Shown here: positions 15,043 to 24,708 of the stretch, one piece after another
Position numbering within the stretch: position 1 is the stretch's first letter
Layout: each line of letters opens with the position of its first letter
Source of the DNA: Actinomycetota bacterium
GTDB taxonomy: Bacteria > Actinomycetota > Acidimicrobiia > Acidimicrobiales > JAMCQF01
NCBI GenBank assembly: GCA_023379605.1
Contig: JAMCQF010000015.1
Span: 1 to 33,653, forward strand
Direction: 5' to 3'
DNA: 33,653 nucleotides
The notes under the pieces: model-generated
The model's database searches: none
What the model was told of the DNA's origin: nothing
What the model saw: the letters and a program-made list of their open reading frames with translations, nothing else
Program-made: the position numbers and the translations under genes

Positions 15043-16083
15043 GTGAACGAGATCGAGCTCAAAGAGTGGGACCTAAAGGCCATGGTTCCAGATCCTGGAT
15101 CAGGCGGCGCATGGGTGCAGACCAGCTTGCGCCGCCGCTTGGATCCCCTTACGGGGGCAGGTTCCCGGATACTTACGGGGGTGAAGCTCCAGCCGGCCTC
15201 CCGTCCGGATCTGTCTGAGCTTACGGCCAAGCCAGAGTTTTGCCCATTCGACGCCGAGCACTTGGAAAAGGCCACCTTTGCCTTCCCTTCTGAGCTCACA
15301 GACGAAAGGCGTATCAGAAGGGGCCGGGCCGTCGTCGTTCCGAATCTCATGGCCTATGCAACCCACAGTGCGGTTGGTATATACGATCCAGAGCGGCATT
15401 TCTTGGATCTAGACGAGCTCAGCCCTTCCCTTGTCGGCGACGCCGTGGCTGCAATGGTCTTCCATGCCCAGGCCGTTCGCCGGATGGATCCTGGTGCTGG
15501 GTGGAGCTCGATAAGCGCCAACTACCTCCCGCCTGCCGGATCATCCCTTGTCCACCCGCACCTGCAGTCCTGCCACGACCCGTGCGGCACCACTGCCCAG
15601 GTGCTCATGGTGGAACGATCAGCGAAATGGGGCGCGGGCTCGCGCTCGTATTGGTCTGCGCTTTTGGAGCTGGAGGCCGGTGGCTCCCGTTGGGTAGGCT
15701 CTACGGGCCGGGTGTCCTGGCTTACCCCTTTCGCCCCGGCTGGCTTCCACGAGATCTGGGGGGTGGTAGAGGGCATAGGGGACATCACCGAGCTGACCGA
15801 GGAGGACTGCTCATCGATAGGGATCGGTCTGTCAAGAGTGCTGAGTGCATACAGGAAATGGAACCTCGCCTCGTTTAACTTCGCCATCTTCGGCGGAGGA
15901 CCGCATGCTCGCGACGCTGGCTACCAGGTCGTGATAAAGGTGATGAGCCGCTCCAACCCAGATCCTATGTACAGAAGCGATGCCACCTACTTCGAAAGGC
16001 TCCATGGAGAGGCCCTTATAGATCTGGCCCCAGAGGAGATCGCAGAGCAGATCCGCCCGAGCTTTCGTGAAAGCCCGGCTTGA
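15043..16083 (+). CDS. GalT-like HIT-superfamily nucleotidyltransferase
   Basis: A 346-residue protein related to galactose-1-phosphate uridylyltransferase. The key evidence is GSSLVHPHLQ (167-175 region), the GalT HPHxQ active-site motif in which the second His is the nucleotidylated residue, preceded by an Asn-containing SISANY strand. A C-terminal half with FNFAIFGGGPH and a basic end follows. The N-terminal Zn CxxC of classical GalT is reduced to a single Cys (PEFCPFD, Cys67). No other Leloir-pathway genes are near, so galactose metabolism should not be assumed; an ADP/UTP sugar phosphate transferase or phosphorylase role is equally possible. GTG start with a promoter close enough for a leaderless mRNA. 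Confidence 0.8.
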   Translation: MNEIELKEWDLKAMVPDPGSGGAWVQTSLRRRLDPLTGAGSRILTGVKLQPASRPDLSELTAKPEFCPFDAEHLEKATFAFPSELTDERRIRRGRAVVVPNLMAYATHSAVGIYDPERHFLDLDELSPSLVGDAVAAMVFHAQAVRRMDPGAGWSSISANYLPPAGSSLVHPHLQSCHDPCGTTAQVLMVERSAKWGAGSRSYWSALLELEAGGSRWVGSTGRVSWLTPFAPAGFHEIWGVVEGIGDITELTEEDCSSIGIGLSRVLSAYRKWNLASFNFAIFGGGPHARDAGYQVVIKVMSRSNPDPMYRSDATYFERLHGEALIDLAPEEIAEQIRPSFRESPA

Positions 16084-16154
16084 CCCATACGCTCTGACGC
16101 TCGCCCGGCCCCCGGGGGGATCCCGCGCGAGCTTCCATCAAAGCCCGGCTTGAC
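16054..16154 (+). repeat. Direct repeat flanking the GalT-like stop and the leuA promoter
   Basis: 16054-16084 and 16124-16154 are 31-bp copies exactly 70 bp apart that match at 27 of 31 positions, the last 14 (AAGCCCGGCTTGAC) being identical. The first copy contains the end of the GalT-like gene with its TGA; the second supplies TTGAC of the proposed leuA -35 element. Confidence 0.75.
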
Positions 16155-16178
16155 AAAGCCTCAGCTTGGGCAGATCAT
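16150..16178 (+). promoter_or_regulatory. Candidate leuA promoter
   Basis: A perfect TTGACA (16150-16155), 17-bp spacer and a weak GATCAT (16173-16178). Transcription would start near 16185, only a few bases before the leader-peptide ATG at 16188, so the leader peptide could itself be translated from a leaderless end. The -10 is imperfect and its exact position is uncertain. Confidence 0.5.
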
Positions 16179-16187
16179 TTATATGTC

Positions 16188-16222
16188 ATGATCTGCCAGT
16201 TGAACCTGCTGCTTCTCGTGTA

Positions 16223-16223
<1 letters not shown>
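16188..16223 (+). CDS. leuL: leuA leader peptide (leucine attenuator)
   Basis: Eleven codons reading MICQLNLLLLV then TAG. Five of the eleven residues are Leu, including four consecutive codons CTG CTG CTT CTC, the hallmark of a leucine attenuator leader. It sits 94 bp before leuA, directly followed by a 10-bp hairpin and then an intrinsic terminator. Ribosome stalling at the Leu codons under leucine shortage would be expected to let transcription pass into leuA. No ribosome-binding site is visible upstream, in line with the leaderless promoter geometry. Confidence 0.8.
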
Positions 16224-18023
<1,800 letters not shown>

Positions 18024-18163
18024 ACTCTCGGGAAGGAAAGCAGCTAGAGCAGGCTGCGGTCTTAGAGACTATCGAAGACGGTGGGCCAGGGGTCGGTGGG
18101 TGAGCCTTCATCGTGCACTGGGCATCGCTGTGCGAAGTTGGTACCTCCTCACGCCAGCCCGGC

Positions 18164-19615
18164 TCAGCGATTCCTCAGCGCTTCTTTGGTGATCTTGCCA
18201 ACCGAGTTCTTCGGCAGTGCATCTAGTATTGTGATTTCGCGCGGCACCTTGAAGCGGGCCAGATGCGCAGAACAGTACTCGCTCAGCTCTGCCGGCTCCA
18301 CGCTCGCTCCAGGTCGAAGAGCGACAAAGGCTATTGGCTCTTCGCCGTAGATAGGATTGGAGCGCCCAACGACGGCTGCCTCGAGAACTGCCGGGTGACT
18401 ATGGATGACAGCTTCAATCTCTTTAGGGTATATATTTTCTCCACCCCAGATGATCATGTCCTTTTTGCGGTCAACCAGGACTAGGTATCCGTCCTGGTCT
18501 AGATAGCCCACATCACCTGTATGCAACCAGCCCCCCTGCAGAGCCTGCTCTGTCTCTTCACGGCGGTTAAGGTAACCTCTCATGACGTTCGGGCCTGCTA
18601 TGACGACCTCTCCCACAGAACCAGCCTCGAGAAAGGATCCATCGTTTGCCTGGATGCGAACATGCTGGCCTACTAGCGGCAGGCCCACTGTGCCCACCTT
18701 GCGTGGACCCTTAAGTGGGTTGAGAGTGGATGCCACCGTAGCCTCCGATAACCCGTAGCCCTCCAGTACTGGTATGCCATAGCGACTCTCGAACTCAGTG
18801 ATGGCGTTCGGCGGCATGGGAGCTGCCCCACAGATTGCAAAGCGCACCGAGGAGACATCGGGGTGGATATCCTCGGGCAACGCGTTGAGAAGTAGGTATA
18901 TCGTTGGCACGGCGGAGAAGTACGTGGGTCTGTAAGACTCTACCTCTGCCCAGAAGCTCGTGAGCTGGAACTGGCTTATGACGCAAGAGCCACCAGCTGA
19001 GAGGGGACCCACGACGCTTACCATGATGCCATTCACATGGAAGAGCGGCAGGACTAGAAGAGCTCTATCCGATGGCTTTAGGTCCACGGCGCCAATCATC
19101 ATCTCGTTCATCGCAGCCAGATTTCCGTGGTCCAACAGCACTCCCTTGGGTTTGCCGGTGGTCCCGGAGGTGTATACGATAAGGGCCAGATCCTCCAGCG
19201 AAAAGCCGATCCGCTCGGCGGATTCGTGGTCTTGGACCAGCTCGTTCGCAGTGATCGCCGGAACCGGGAGCTCTCCAGCCATATCGGCCTCGGCCACAAT
19301 GGCTAGGGACGCTGATGAGTCAGCTAGCTGGTAGGCCTTCTCGCCTGCGGTTAGGGCGGGGTTGACTGGGGTGACCGCAGCGCCTACGCGCCAGGCCGCA
19401 AAGAACGTAGTCACAAGCTCGATCCGGTTGGCAAGGATTGTCGCCACGACATGGCCTCGCCGGACTCCAGCCTCAGCAAGTCTCCCCGCTGCGCTTTCTA
19501 CCTCGCGAGCAAAGCCATGTGCATCAAGCTTCCTTGCAGAGTCCTCTATGCACAAAGATCCTGGGTCCTGCCCAGCGCGTTGCTCAGGCAACTCGGCAAG
19601 ATGCCCGACTTTCAT
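18164..19615 (-). CDS. AMP-forming acyl-CoA synthetase (possible acetoacetyl-CoA ligase of acetone catabolism)
   Basis: ANL-superfamily ligase of 483 residues with the P-loop YTSGTTGKPKG (148-158), the A5 motif EGYGLSEATV, GWLHTGDVGYLDQDG and DRKKDMIIWGGENIYP at the hinge, and the C-terminal catalytic lysine in KNSVGKITK. All core motifs are intact. It is the last gene of the acetone carboxylase operon, 52 bp after acxC. The product of acetone carboxylation is acetoacetate, which must be activated before thiolysis, so an acetoacetate-CoA ligase role is the most economical reading. Medium- or branched-chain fatty acids remain possible because the fold does not reveal chain length. Confidence 0.9.
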   Translation of the reverse strand: MKVGHLAELPEQRAGQDPGSLCIEDSARKLDAHGFAREVESAAGRLAEAGVRRGHVVATILANRIELVTTFFAAWRVGAAVTPVNPALTAGEKAYQLADSSASLAIVAEADMAGELPVPAITANELVQDHESAERIGFSLEDLALIVYTSGTTGKPKGVLLDHGNLAAMNEMMIGAVDLKPSDRALLVLPLFHVNGIMVSVVGPLSAGGSCVISQFQLTSFWAEVESYRPTYFSAVPTIYLLLNALPEDIHPDVSSVRFAICGAAPMPPNAITEFESRYGIPVLEGYGLSEATVASTLNPLKGPRKVGTVGLPLVGQHVRIQANDGSFLEAGSVGEVVIAGPNVMRGYLNRREETEQALQGGWLHTGDVGYLDQDGYLVLVDRKKDMIIWGGENIYPKEIEAVIHSHPAVLEAAVVGRSNPIYGEEPIAFVALRPGASVEPAELSEYCSAHLARFKVPREITILDALPKNSVGKITKEALRNR

Positions 19616-19667
19616 CTGTATCCTCGCTCGTTGGCACCTAAGAAGTCACCTAGATCGTGAAACGACC

Positions 19668-20156
19668 TCACGAGCGCGGCACTGGGCGTCCGAGGTACTC
19701 CTGGTAGAAGGTGTCGATGTCGGGCTGGAAATCGAACATCACCGGGTAGCCAGGCGGGGCAGCTTCCACCTCCAATAGGCTCCAGCATCCCGGGCAGTAG
19801 AACTCCCGAAGCTCCTCCCAGGAAGGGTCACACCGGTTCCAAGGGTCGTATATCTCTTCGAGCAGTTCGTCACTGTCACGTACCAGCACTGCTGATGCGC
19901 ACTTCCAGTTCCGCTCCACTGGCCCGAACTCGTATCCACAGTCGCACTTGACGATCCGCCGACCTGAGGCGTCTACTACGACATATAAGTGCTCTCCGAG
20001 CGGTAGCAGAATCGTCTCTTTAAAGGATACTCGTGACTGTAGCACCTCTATATAGAGATCGAAGCGTGCGATGTCCTTATTGCCCGAGAGCACCTCTTTG
20101 AGCTGGTGCCAGGGAAGCTTTCCATCTATTAGGTCTGCAAGGGTTGCTTGATCCAT
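19668..20156 (-). CDS. acxC: Acetone carboxylase gamma subunit
   Basis: Small subunit of the acetone carboxylase heterohexamer. The 162-residue protein shows two Cys clusters, KCDCGYEFG (C71, C73) with Cys86, and EFYCPGCWSLLEVE (C121, C124), suited to binding zinc, then the family-specific end PVMFDFQPDIDTFYQEYLGRPVP. The presence of this subunit, absent from hydantoinase and acetophenone carboxylase operons of other layouts, is the best reason to call the operon acetone carboxylase. It lies 11 bp after the alpha-subunit gene. Confidence 0.93.
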   Translation of the reverse strand: MDQATLADLIDGKLPWHQLKEVLSGNKDIARFDLYIEVLQSRVSFKETILLPLGEHLYVVVDASGRRIVKCDCGYEFGPVERNWKCASAVLVRDSDELLEEIYDPWNRCDPSWEELREFYCPGCWSLLEVEAAPPGYPVMFDFQPDIDTFYQEYLGRPVPRS

Positions 20157-20167
20157 CTGTTTTCCTC

Positions 20168-22381
20168 TCAGAGGCTAAAGGTGTCTGGCAGGTTCCAGAA
20201 CTGCTTGAACTTCGCAGCCCAAGAGGGGGAGAGGTGCATAGACTGCTGGTACATTTGCCGGACAGGGCTGCTCAGCTGACCGGTGGTAATAAGCTCTCTT
20301 TCCCTTGCGTAGAATTCCTCATAGCTGACCGCTCTTGCAGAGCGACGAAGGCGCAGGTTCTCTCGGGCTGTCTTGGTGGCAGCTTCGTCCACCACCATCT
20401 CGTCGCCGCTTGTGCGAACGACCACACCGAATGCACGCTCGGCGGTCTCTGGGAGGTAGACATGGCCCAACACATCCCTGGCCACCGACTGCGGGTCACG
20501 TTCGAGCGGATCTCCATATCCGGGCCCGCCTGAGAATAGCGAGAGGAACAGATCGCCGTCCCCAAAAGCCTCCGGGAACATCATCCCCTCGTTGGTACGG
20601 AGGAACTCGCCTTGAACAAGCCGTTCCAGCTCGGAGTCGGAGGGGTCGGCCTCTCCCAGAGGATAGGGCTTGCGGGCTGCTGCCAGCTGAGCCATGTTGG
20701 TGTTGTGTACGCGGACCTTGTAGTCGGCAGAGTTGGGGTATCCACCATATAGGCCAGCTCCGCCATGGAATACTCGACCTTCCCTGAAAGAGTACAGCTG
20801 GAGAGCCTGGACTCCGTGGACATAGCGGAGTGCCTCCCACCCGGAGCCACCCCGGTATCGTCCGTATCCAGCAGTATCTGGCTTGTACCGGCGTGAGAGG
20901 TACAAAAGCCCGCTTTCTATTGTCTCCCATACCTCTGCATCACCCATGTCTGCCTCTGGGTTCCACATGGCATACGCGGCATCGAGCCCGTCCATCGTTC
21001 CGCGTGCACCCAGCCCAACCGCGCAGAGCTCGAAGTTGCTGACGGGGAAGTAGGTCTTCCCATCAGCGAGGAAGCCACCACCTTGCAGGGGGTCTCCGGT
21101 GAATCCGTATCCAGTAACGATCTCCTCTCGGAATCCACGCGCAAAGTAGCCTCTAGAGAGCAGGCGGAACAGCCCGGTAAAAGAGGGGATCAGAAATGCC
21201 CACGGGCTACCGTAGGCAAGGGAGTGGTCTTGGGCGTTGCACCATGTGCCGGCGGGGAAGTTGTGCCCCGCTGCCAAGTAGGCGCCGTCGTTGACCTTGC
21301 CGTCGTAGATGAGGGTCTGAGTGAGAAGCACCCACAGGGCACCCTGCATCGAGCCTTCCGAGGCATTGAACGGCATCGGAACAGGAGCGCTTGCTCCGTC
21401 CATTGACATATGGAACTGTCCTCCCGCACCTATGGTCAAGGTGAGCGGTGCGTGCATGAGATAATCGATGCGGGCCTCGGGATGCCATGCTTTATCTGCA
21501 TAGGGGGCATCGAAGAACGAGGCAGTCTCGTAGATGCCAGGGACAAGGCGCTCCTTTATCCTTGCGAGGAAGATCTGGCGCCCCTCCTCTACTGCCTCAT
21601 CCATGAACTGGCGCACGTAGTCGATGCCTTCGGATGCTATTACCCTATCGAGGGCTTCCTTTACGATATAGCACCCTGCAATGCGGCATTTCTCGTCCAA
21701 GGCCCAGTACACCGGTGTCCTGGTACTTAGCCCGGCTCGTATCTGCCAGTCCTTGTGCAGCTGGTGGTTGCTTCCTACCTTTTCACAGGTCACATAGAAC
21801 CCATCTTCGTAGCGGTTGGCGCTGGCAACAGGATCATGACCTGGGGTGCCAGCTCCTATGTCGACCTGGTGGGCCACCCCGCCTGCCCAGCCGATCAGCT
21901 CCCCTTCGTAGAAAAGCGGGATGATGGTATGCACGTCTGTGGTGTGGACGTTTCCCAACGTGGGATCGTTGTTGCAGAAGATGTCGCCCTCTTTGATGCC
22001 CGGTGAGTCTTCATAGGCCTGGCTGATCATGTACTTTATGCCCTCGGACATCGTGTGAACATGGGTTATGATGCCCGTTGAGACCACCACGGAATCTCCC
22101 TCTGGCGTATAAAGGGCAAAGCAGAGCTCCCCAATGTTTCTGACTATAGGTGATGCAGATATGTGCAGCGCGGTCTCTCTGGCAGATACCAGGGCACCGC
22201 GCAGCTCTGCCCAAACCCGCTCGTAGCGGAAGTGATCGGTCTGCTTGAGCCTGAGCTGGTCGATGCCCTTATAGTGGCCAGTCTCTTCGTACTGGCGCTT
22301 AGAAAGCGCCATCTTTTCGATGAGGCTGGGGGAATTGCCGGCCGGTGGCGATTGGGACAGGTCGGTTGAGATGGTTGTCAT
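20168..22381 (-). CDS. acxB: Acetone carboxylase alpha subunit (HyuB family)
   Basis: Large HyuB-like subunit, 737 residues, in which carboxylation of the activated ketone takes place in characterised homologues. The region EGDIFCNNDPTLGNVHTTDV (131-150) and GGVAHQVDIG (167-176) carry the conserved Asn, Asp and His residues of the family's metal site. The C-terminal SGGPGYGDPLERDP is also family-typical. ATG 22381 follows the beta-subunit stop almost directly (one base between). Known reaction of the complex: acetone + bicarbonate + ATP to acetoacetate + AMP + 2 Pi. Close relatives act on acetophenone or hydantoins, but the gamma subunit next door favours small ketones. Confidence 0.94.
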   Translation of the reverse strand: MTTISTDLSQSPPAGNSPSLIEKMALSKRQYEETGHYKGIDQLRLKQTDHFRYERVWAELRGALVSARETALHISASPIVRNIGELCFALYTPEGDSVVVSTGIITHVHTMSEGIKYMISQAYEDSPGIKEGDIFCNNDPTLGNVHTTDVHTIIPLFYEGELIGWAGGVAHQVDIGAGTPGHDPVASANRYEDGFYVTCEKVGSNHQLHKDWQIRAGLSTRTPVYWALDEKCRIAGCYIVKEALDRVIASEGIDYVRQFMDEAVEEGRQIFLARIKERLVPGIYETASFFDAPYADKAWHPEARIDYLMHAPLTLTIGAGGQFHMSMDGASAPVPMPFNASEGSMQGALWVLLTQTLIYDGKVNDGAYLAAGHNFPAGTWCNAQDHSLAYGSPWAFLIPSFTGLFRLLSRGYFARGFREEIVTGYGFTGDPLQGGGFLADGKTYFPVSNFELCAVGLGARGTMDGLDAAYAMWNPEADMGDAEVWETIESGLLYLSRRYKPDTAGYGRYRGGSGWEALRYVHGVQALQLYSFREGRVFHGGAGLYGGYPNSADYKVRVHNTNMAQLAAARKPYPLGEADPSDSELERLVQGEFLRTNEGMMFPEAFGDGDLFLSLFSGGPGYGDPLERDPQSVARDVLGHVYLPETAERAFGVVVRTSGDEMVVDEAATKTARENLRLRRSARAVSYEEFYARERELITTGQLSSPVRQMYQQSMHLSPSWAAKFKQFWNLPDTFSL

Positions 22382-22382
22382 G

Positions 22383-24524
22383 TCAGCTCCTTGTCAGCTC
22401 GAAGACCCTGAATCGGTCAAGGGTGGCCTGGTATCCAGTTGGCACGTAGAAGGTAGTGGCAGGGGCCTCGACGACCGCAGGACCAGCTATCACGTTGCCC
22501 GAGGTGAGCTCGTCCATCTCGTAGATTCTTGCCTCTCGCCAGCTGCCCTCGAACACCTTTCGAGAGGACTTCTCTGCGCTGGAGGATGGAGTCTTGGAGC
22601 CGAGCACAAACTCTGGGATCACGGGCTTTTCCGTTGGATAGGTGCCCACCGCTATTGCCTTGGTGAGGAAGTACCCTGATTCGGGGCTTTTGGCGGCACG
22701 AGCGAAGATCTTCTCAAACAGGGAGTCGAAGTCCACCATCATCTGAGCGATGACCTGCTCCGCGTCACCGCTTTGCGAGCTCACTTGCACCTCGAGATCG
22801 TCGAGCATGCCGAAGTACTGCATCCTGACGCTTGGTACTATGTTCACCTCCTTTGGGTCTATGCCGTCACGGGCGGCGTCGGCCAGAATGCGCTGCTCAA
22901 GCTCTGACCAGGTCTGACGTAGCAGGCCAAGTACTTGCTCGCGCGAGCCTGCAGGGGGGACCAGGATATCCACGGATCGGTCATATCGGTAGGTGTAGTC
23001 TGCACAAGCGCAGCCGAATGCAGAGAAGGCTGCTGCCCAGCTGGGGACTCGGACTGCCTGGAACTCCAGGCTGCCTACATACCCGGCTGCGTGCAGCGGG
23101 CCGCCTCCACCGTATGCGAACATCTGATAGTTCTCAGGGGCATACCCCATGCCAAGGATCATTCCCATTAGGTGATCTCTCATCTCGGTTTCGAGCAGAC
23201 GCACCACCCCTAATGCTGTCTCTTCCACATTGGAGCTTCCGAGTGGCTTAGCCAGCTGTTCAAGTATTGCCTTTCTGGCGCGATCGGGGTCTAGATCCAC
23301 CGATCCCCCGAGGAAGTAATCGGGGTTCAAGTAGCCGAGCACTAGGTCGCAGTCTGTGATGCTGGGTACCGACTCGCCACCGGGCTCCCAGCTCATCCCG
23401 AGCCTGCTTCCAGCTGAGTCCGGGCCGAGCGTTACCCGCCTAACGGCTGGATCCACCCGGACCCGCGTTCCGGTTCCCGCCCCGATCGAGTCCATCGCTA
23501 TGGTGGGTATGGCGAGCAGGAACCGGGCCACGGTCGGCTCTGTTCTTGTTGCCACCTGACGTTCTGAGATGAGGCCGACGTCGAAGCTTGTGCCGCCCAC
23601 ATCGCTGCAGATGACGTTGCTGGTCTCGTAGAGCTCGGCGAGCCTACGCGCGCCCAAGATGCCCCCGATTGGACCGGACACAAGCGTGGAGACAAGCGAC
23701 TCGTGGTCGGGGGAGACCGTTCCCCCATAGGAGGTGAGCACTCTGACCGCCGCAGTGGAGTCCAACTCGCTATGCAGGCGCTCGCCAACAGCTTGAAGCT
23801 GACGACGGCTTGGGCGGGCGGCATAGACCTCGACCAGCAAGGTGTTAAGGCGCGCTAAGTCGCCTCGTACAGGAGTGCTGGTGGAAGACACGATCACCGG
23901 TATATCAACCCCGCGCGAAGCCATCACCTCGGCTGCGATCTTTGCCACCTCCTGCTCGTGGCTAGGATCGCGATAGGAGTACAAAAGCGATACCACTATC
24001 GCAGTTACGCTCTGGTCGAGCAGCGAGTTGACGGCCTCTTTGGCCTCATCGGCGTACAGTGGCAGGACTTCCTCGCCAAAGAAGCTGACGCGGCCACGTA
24101 CGCCTTTTATGCGAGCCCTGGGAACGAGCGGTTCGTTGTGGATGTGGGTGACCACGTGAAGTCGATCCGAATAGGCATATCCGGCGTAGGTTTGAACAGA
24201 GCGCTCGAGCTGGAGGTAGTCCTCCATTCCCGCTGTAACTATGACCCCAATGCGCTCGTCGCTTGTGCGCTCCAGTAGGCGGTTCAACATGGAGGTGCCG
24301 GAGTAGACGACCGCTCTTAGGTGAGGGCCTGCCTGCTCCGCTGTTACGTCCCAGTAATGAAGAGCATCACGGAACGACTCTACAACTCCAAGACTCTCGT
24401 CATGAGGTGTGGTTTGCGCCTTGCCGATTGTGAAGCTGCCAGTGTCGTCGACCACGAAAGCATCGGTCATAGTGCCGCCAGCGTCGAGAGCGAGAATGAC
24501 AGGTGTTCCAGTGTGCTGTGGCAT
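22383..24524 (-). CDS. acxA: Acetone carboxylase beta subunit (HyuA family)
   Basis: ATP-dependent kinase-like subunit (HyuA fold, actin/hexokinase type) that phosphorylates substrates in characterised complexes. LALDAGGTMTD (residues 11-21) is the phosphate-binding loop, CSDVGGTSFDVG is the second GGT loop, and AYGGGGPLHA is the adenosine loop. 713 residues from ATG 24524, which has GGAAGG seven bases upstream; 32 extra upstream codons in frame lack support and would run through the promoter region. First gene of the acxABC-ligase operon. Its promoter (24592-24620) gives a leader of about 60 nt. Confidence 0.94.
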   Translation of the reverse strand: MPQHTGTPVILALDAGGTMTDAFVVDDTGSFTIGKAQTTPHDESLGVVESFRDALHYWDVTAEQAGPHLRAVVYSGTSMLNRLLERTSDERIGVIVTAGMEDYLQLERSVQTYAGYAYSDRLHVVTHIHNEPLVPRARIKGVRGRVSFFGEEVLPLYADEAKEAVNSLLDQSVTAIVVSLLYSYRDPSHEQEVAKIAAEVMASRGVDIPVIVSSTSTPVRGDLARLNTLLVEVYAARPSRRQLQAVGERLHSELDSTAAVRVLTSYGGTVSPDHESLVSTLVSGPIGGILGARRLAELYETSNVICSDVGGTSFDVGLISERQVATRTEPTVARFLLAIPTIAMDSIGAGTGTRVRVDPAVRRVTLGPDSAGSRLGMSWEPGGESVPSITDCDLVLGYLNPDYFLGGSVDLDPDRARKAILEQLAKPLGSSNVEETALGVVRLLETEMRDHLMGMILGMGYAPENYQMFAYGGGGPLHAAGYVGSLEFQAVRVPSWAAAFSAFGCACADYTYRYDRSVDILVPPAGSREQVLGLLRQTWSELEQRILADAARDGIDPKEVNIVPSVRMQYFGMLDDLEVQVSSQSGDAEQVIAQMMVDFDSLFEKIFARAAKSPESGYFLTKAIAVGTYPTEKPVIPEFVLGSKTPSSSAEKSSRKVFEGSWREARIYEMDELTSGNVIAGPAVVEAPATTFYVPTGYQATLDRFRVFELTRS

Positions 24525-24591
24525 AGATACCTTCCTTCGTGGAATGCCGTGGGATCCATGTCTTGGACAGGAGGTGGATGTTGACCAAGAG

Positions 24592-24620
24592 ATTGTATGG
24601 TTGGACTGGGAGCAAGACAA
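24592..24620 (-). promoter_or_regulatory. acx operon promoter
   Basis: On the minus strand TTGTCT (24620-24615), 17-bp spacer, TACAAT (24597-24592). A good housekeeping-type match placing the start near 24585, about 60 bases before acxA. Confidence 0.65.
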
Positions 24621-24630
24621 TGTTTACGGC

Positions 24631-24667
24631 CTACAGAATTTTGGGCAGAGTTGTAGGAGGGCTACAA
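24631..24667. promoter_or_regulatory. CTACA half-sites between acxA and its divergent regulator
   Basis: CTACA (24631-24635), TTGTAG (24651-24656) and CTACAA (24662-24667). The last two form an inverted repeat with a 5-bp gap, and the two same-strand CTACA boxes are 31 bp apart, about three helical turns. They lie some 45-85 bp upstream of the acx start, where an activator would bind, and the CTACAA box overlaps the regulator's own -10. Proposed operator of the GAF/PucR-type regulator; inference. Confidence 0.5.
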
Positions 24668-24668
24668 T
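24641..24668 (+). promoter_or_regulatory. Promoter of the GAF/PucR-type regulator
   Basis: TTGGGC (24641-24646), 16-bp spacer, TACAAT (24663-24668); start near 24675, followed by GAGGAG and ATG 24709. The -10 shares bases with the CTACAA box, so binding there would repress this promoter. Confidence 0.5.
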
Positions 24669-24708
24669 CGAATGCGGTTTGTGGCCTCCAAGGTGAGGAG
24701 CATTGCCT

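Noticed and set aside
24525-24620. 32-codon N-terminal extension of acxA upstream of 24524
   Set aside because: It would place the start upstream of the proposed -10, while ATG 24524 has a good GGAAGG site and directly precedes the conserved fold.
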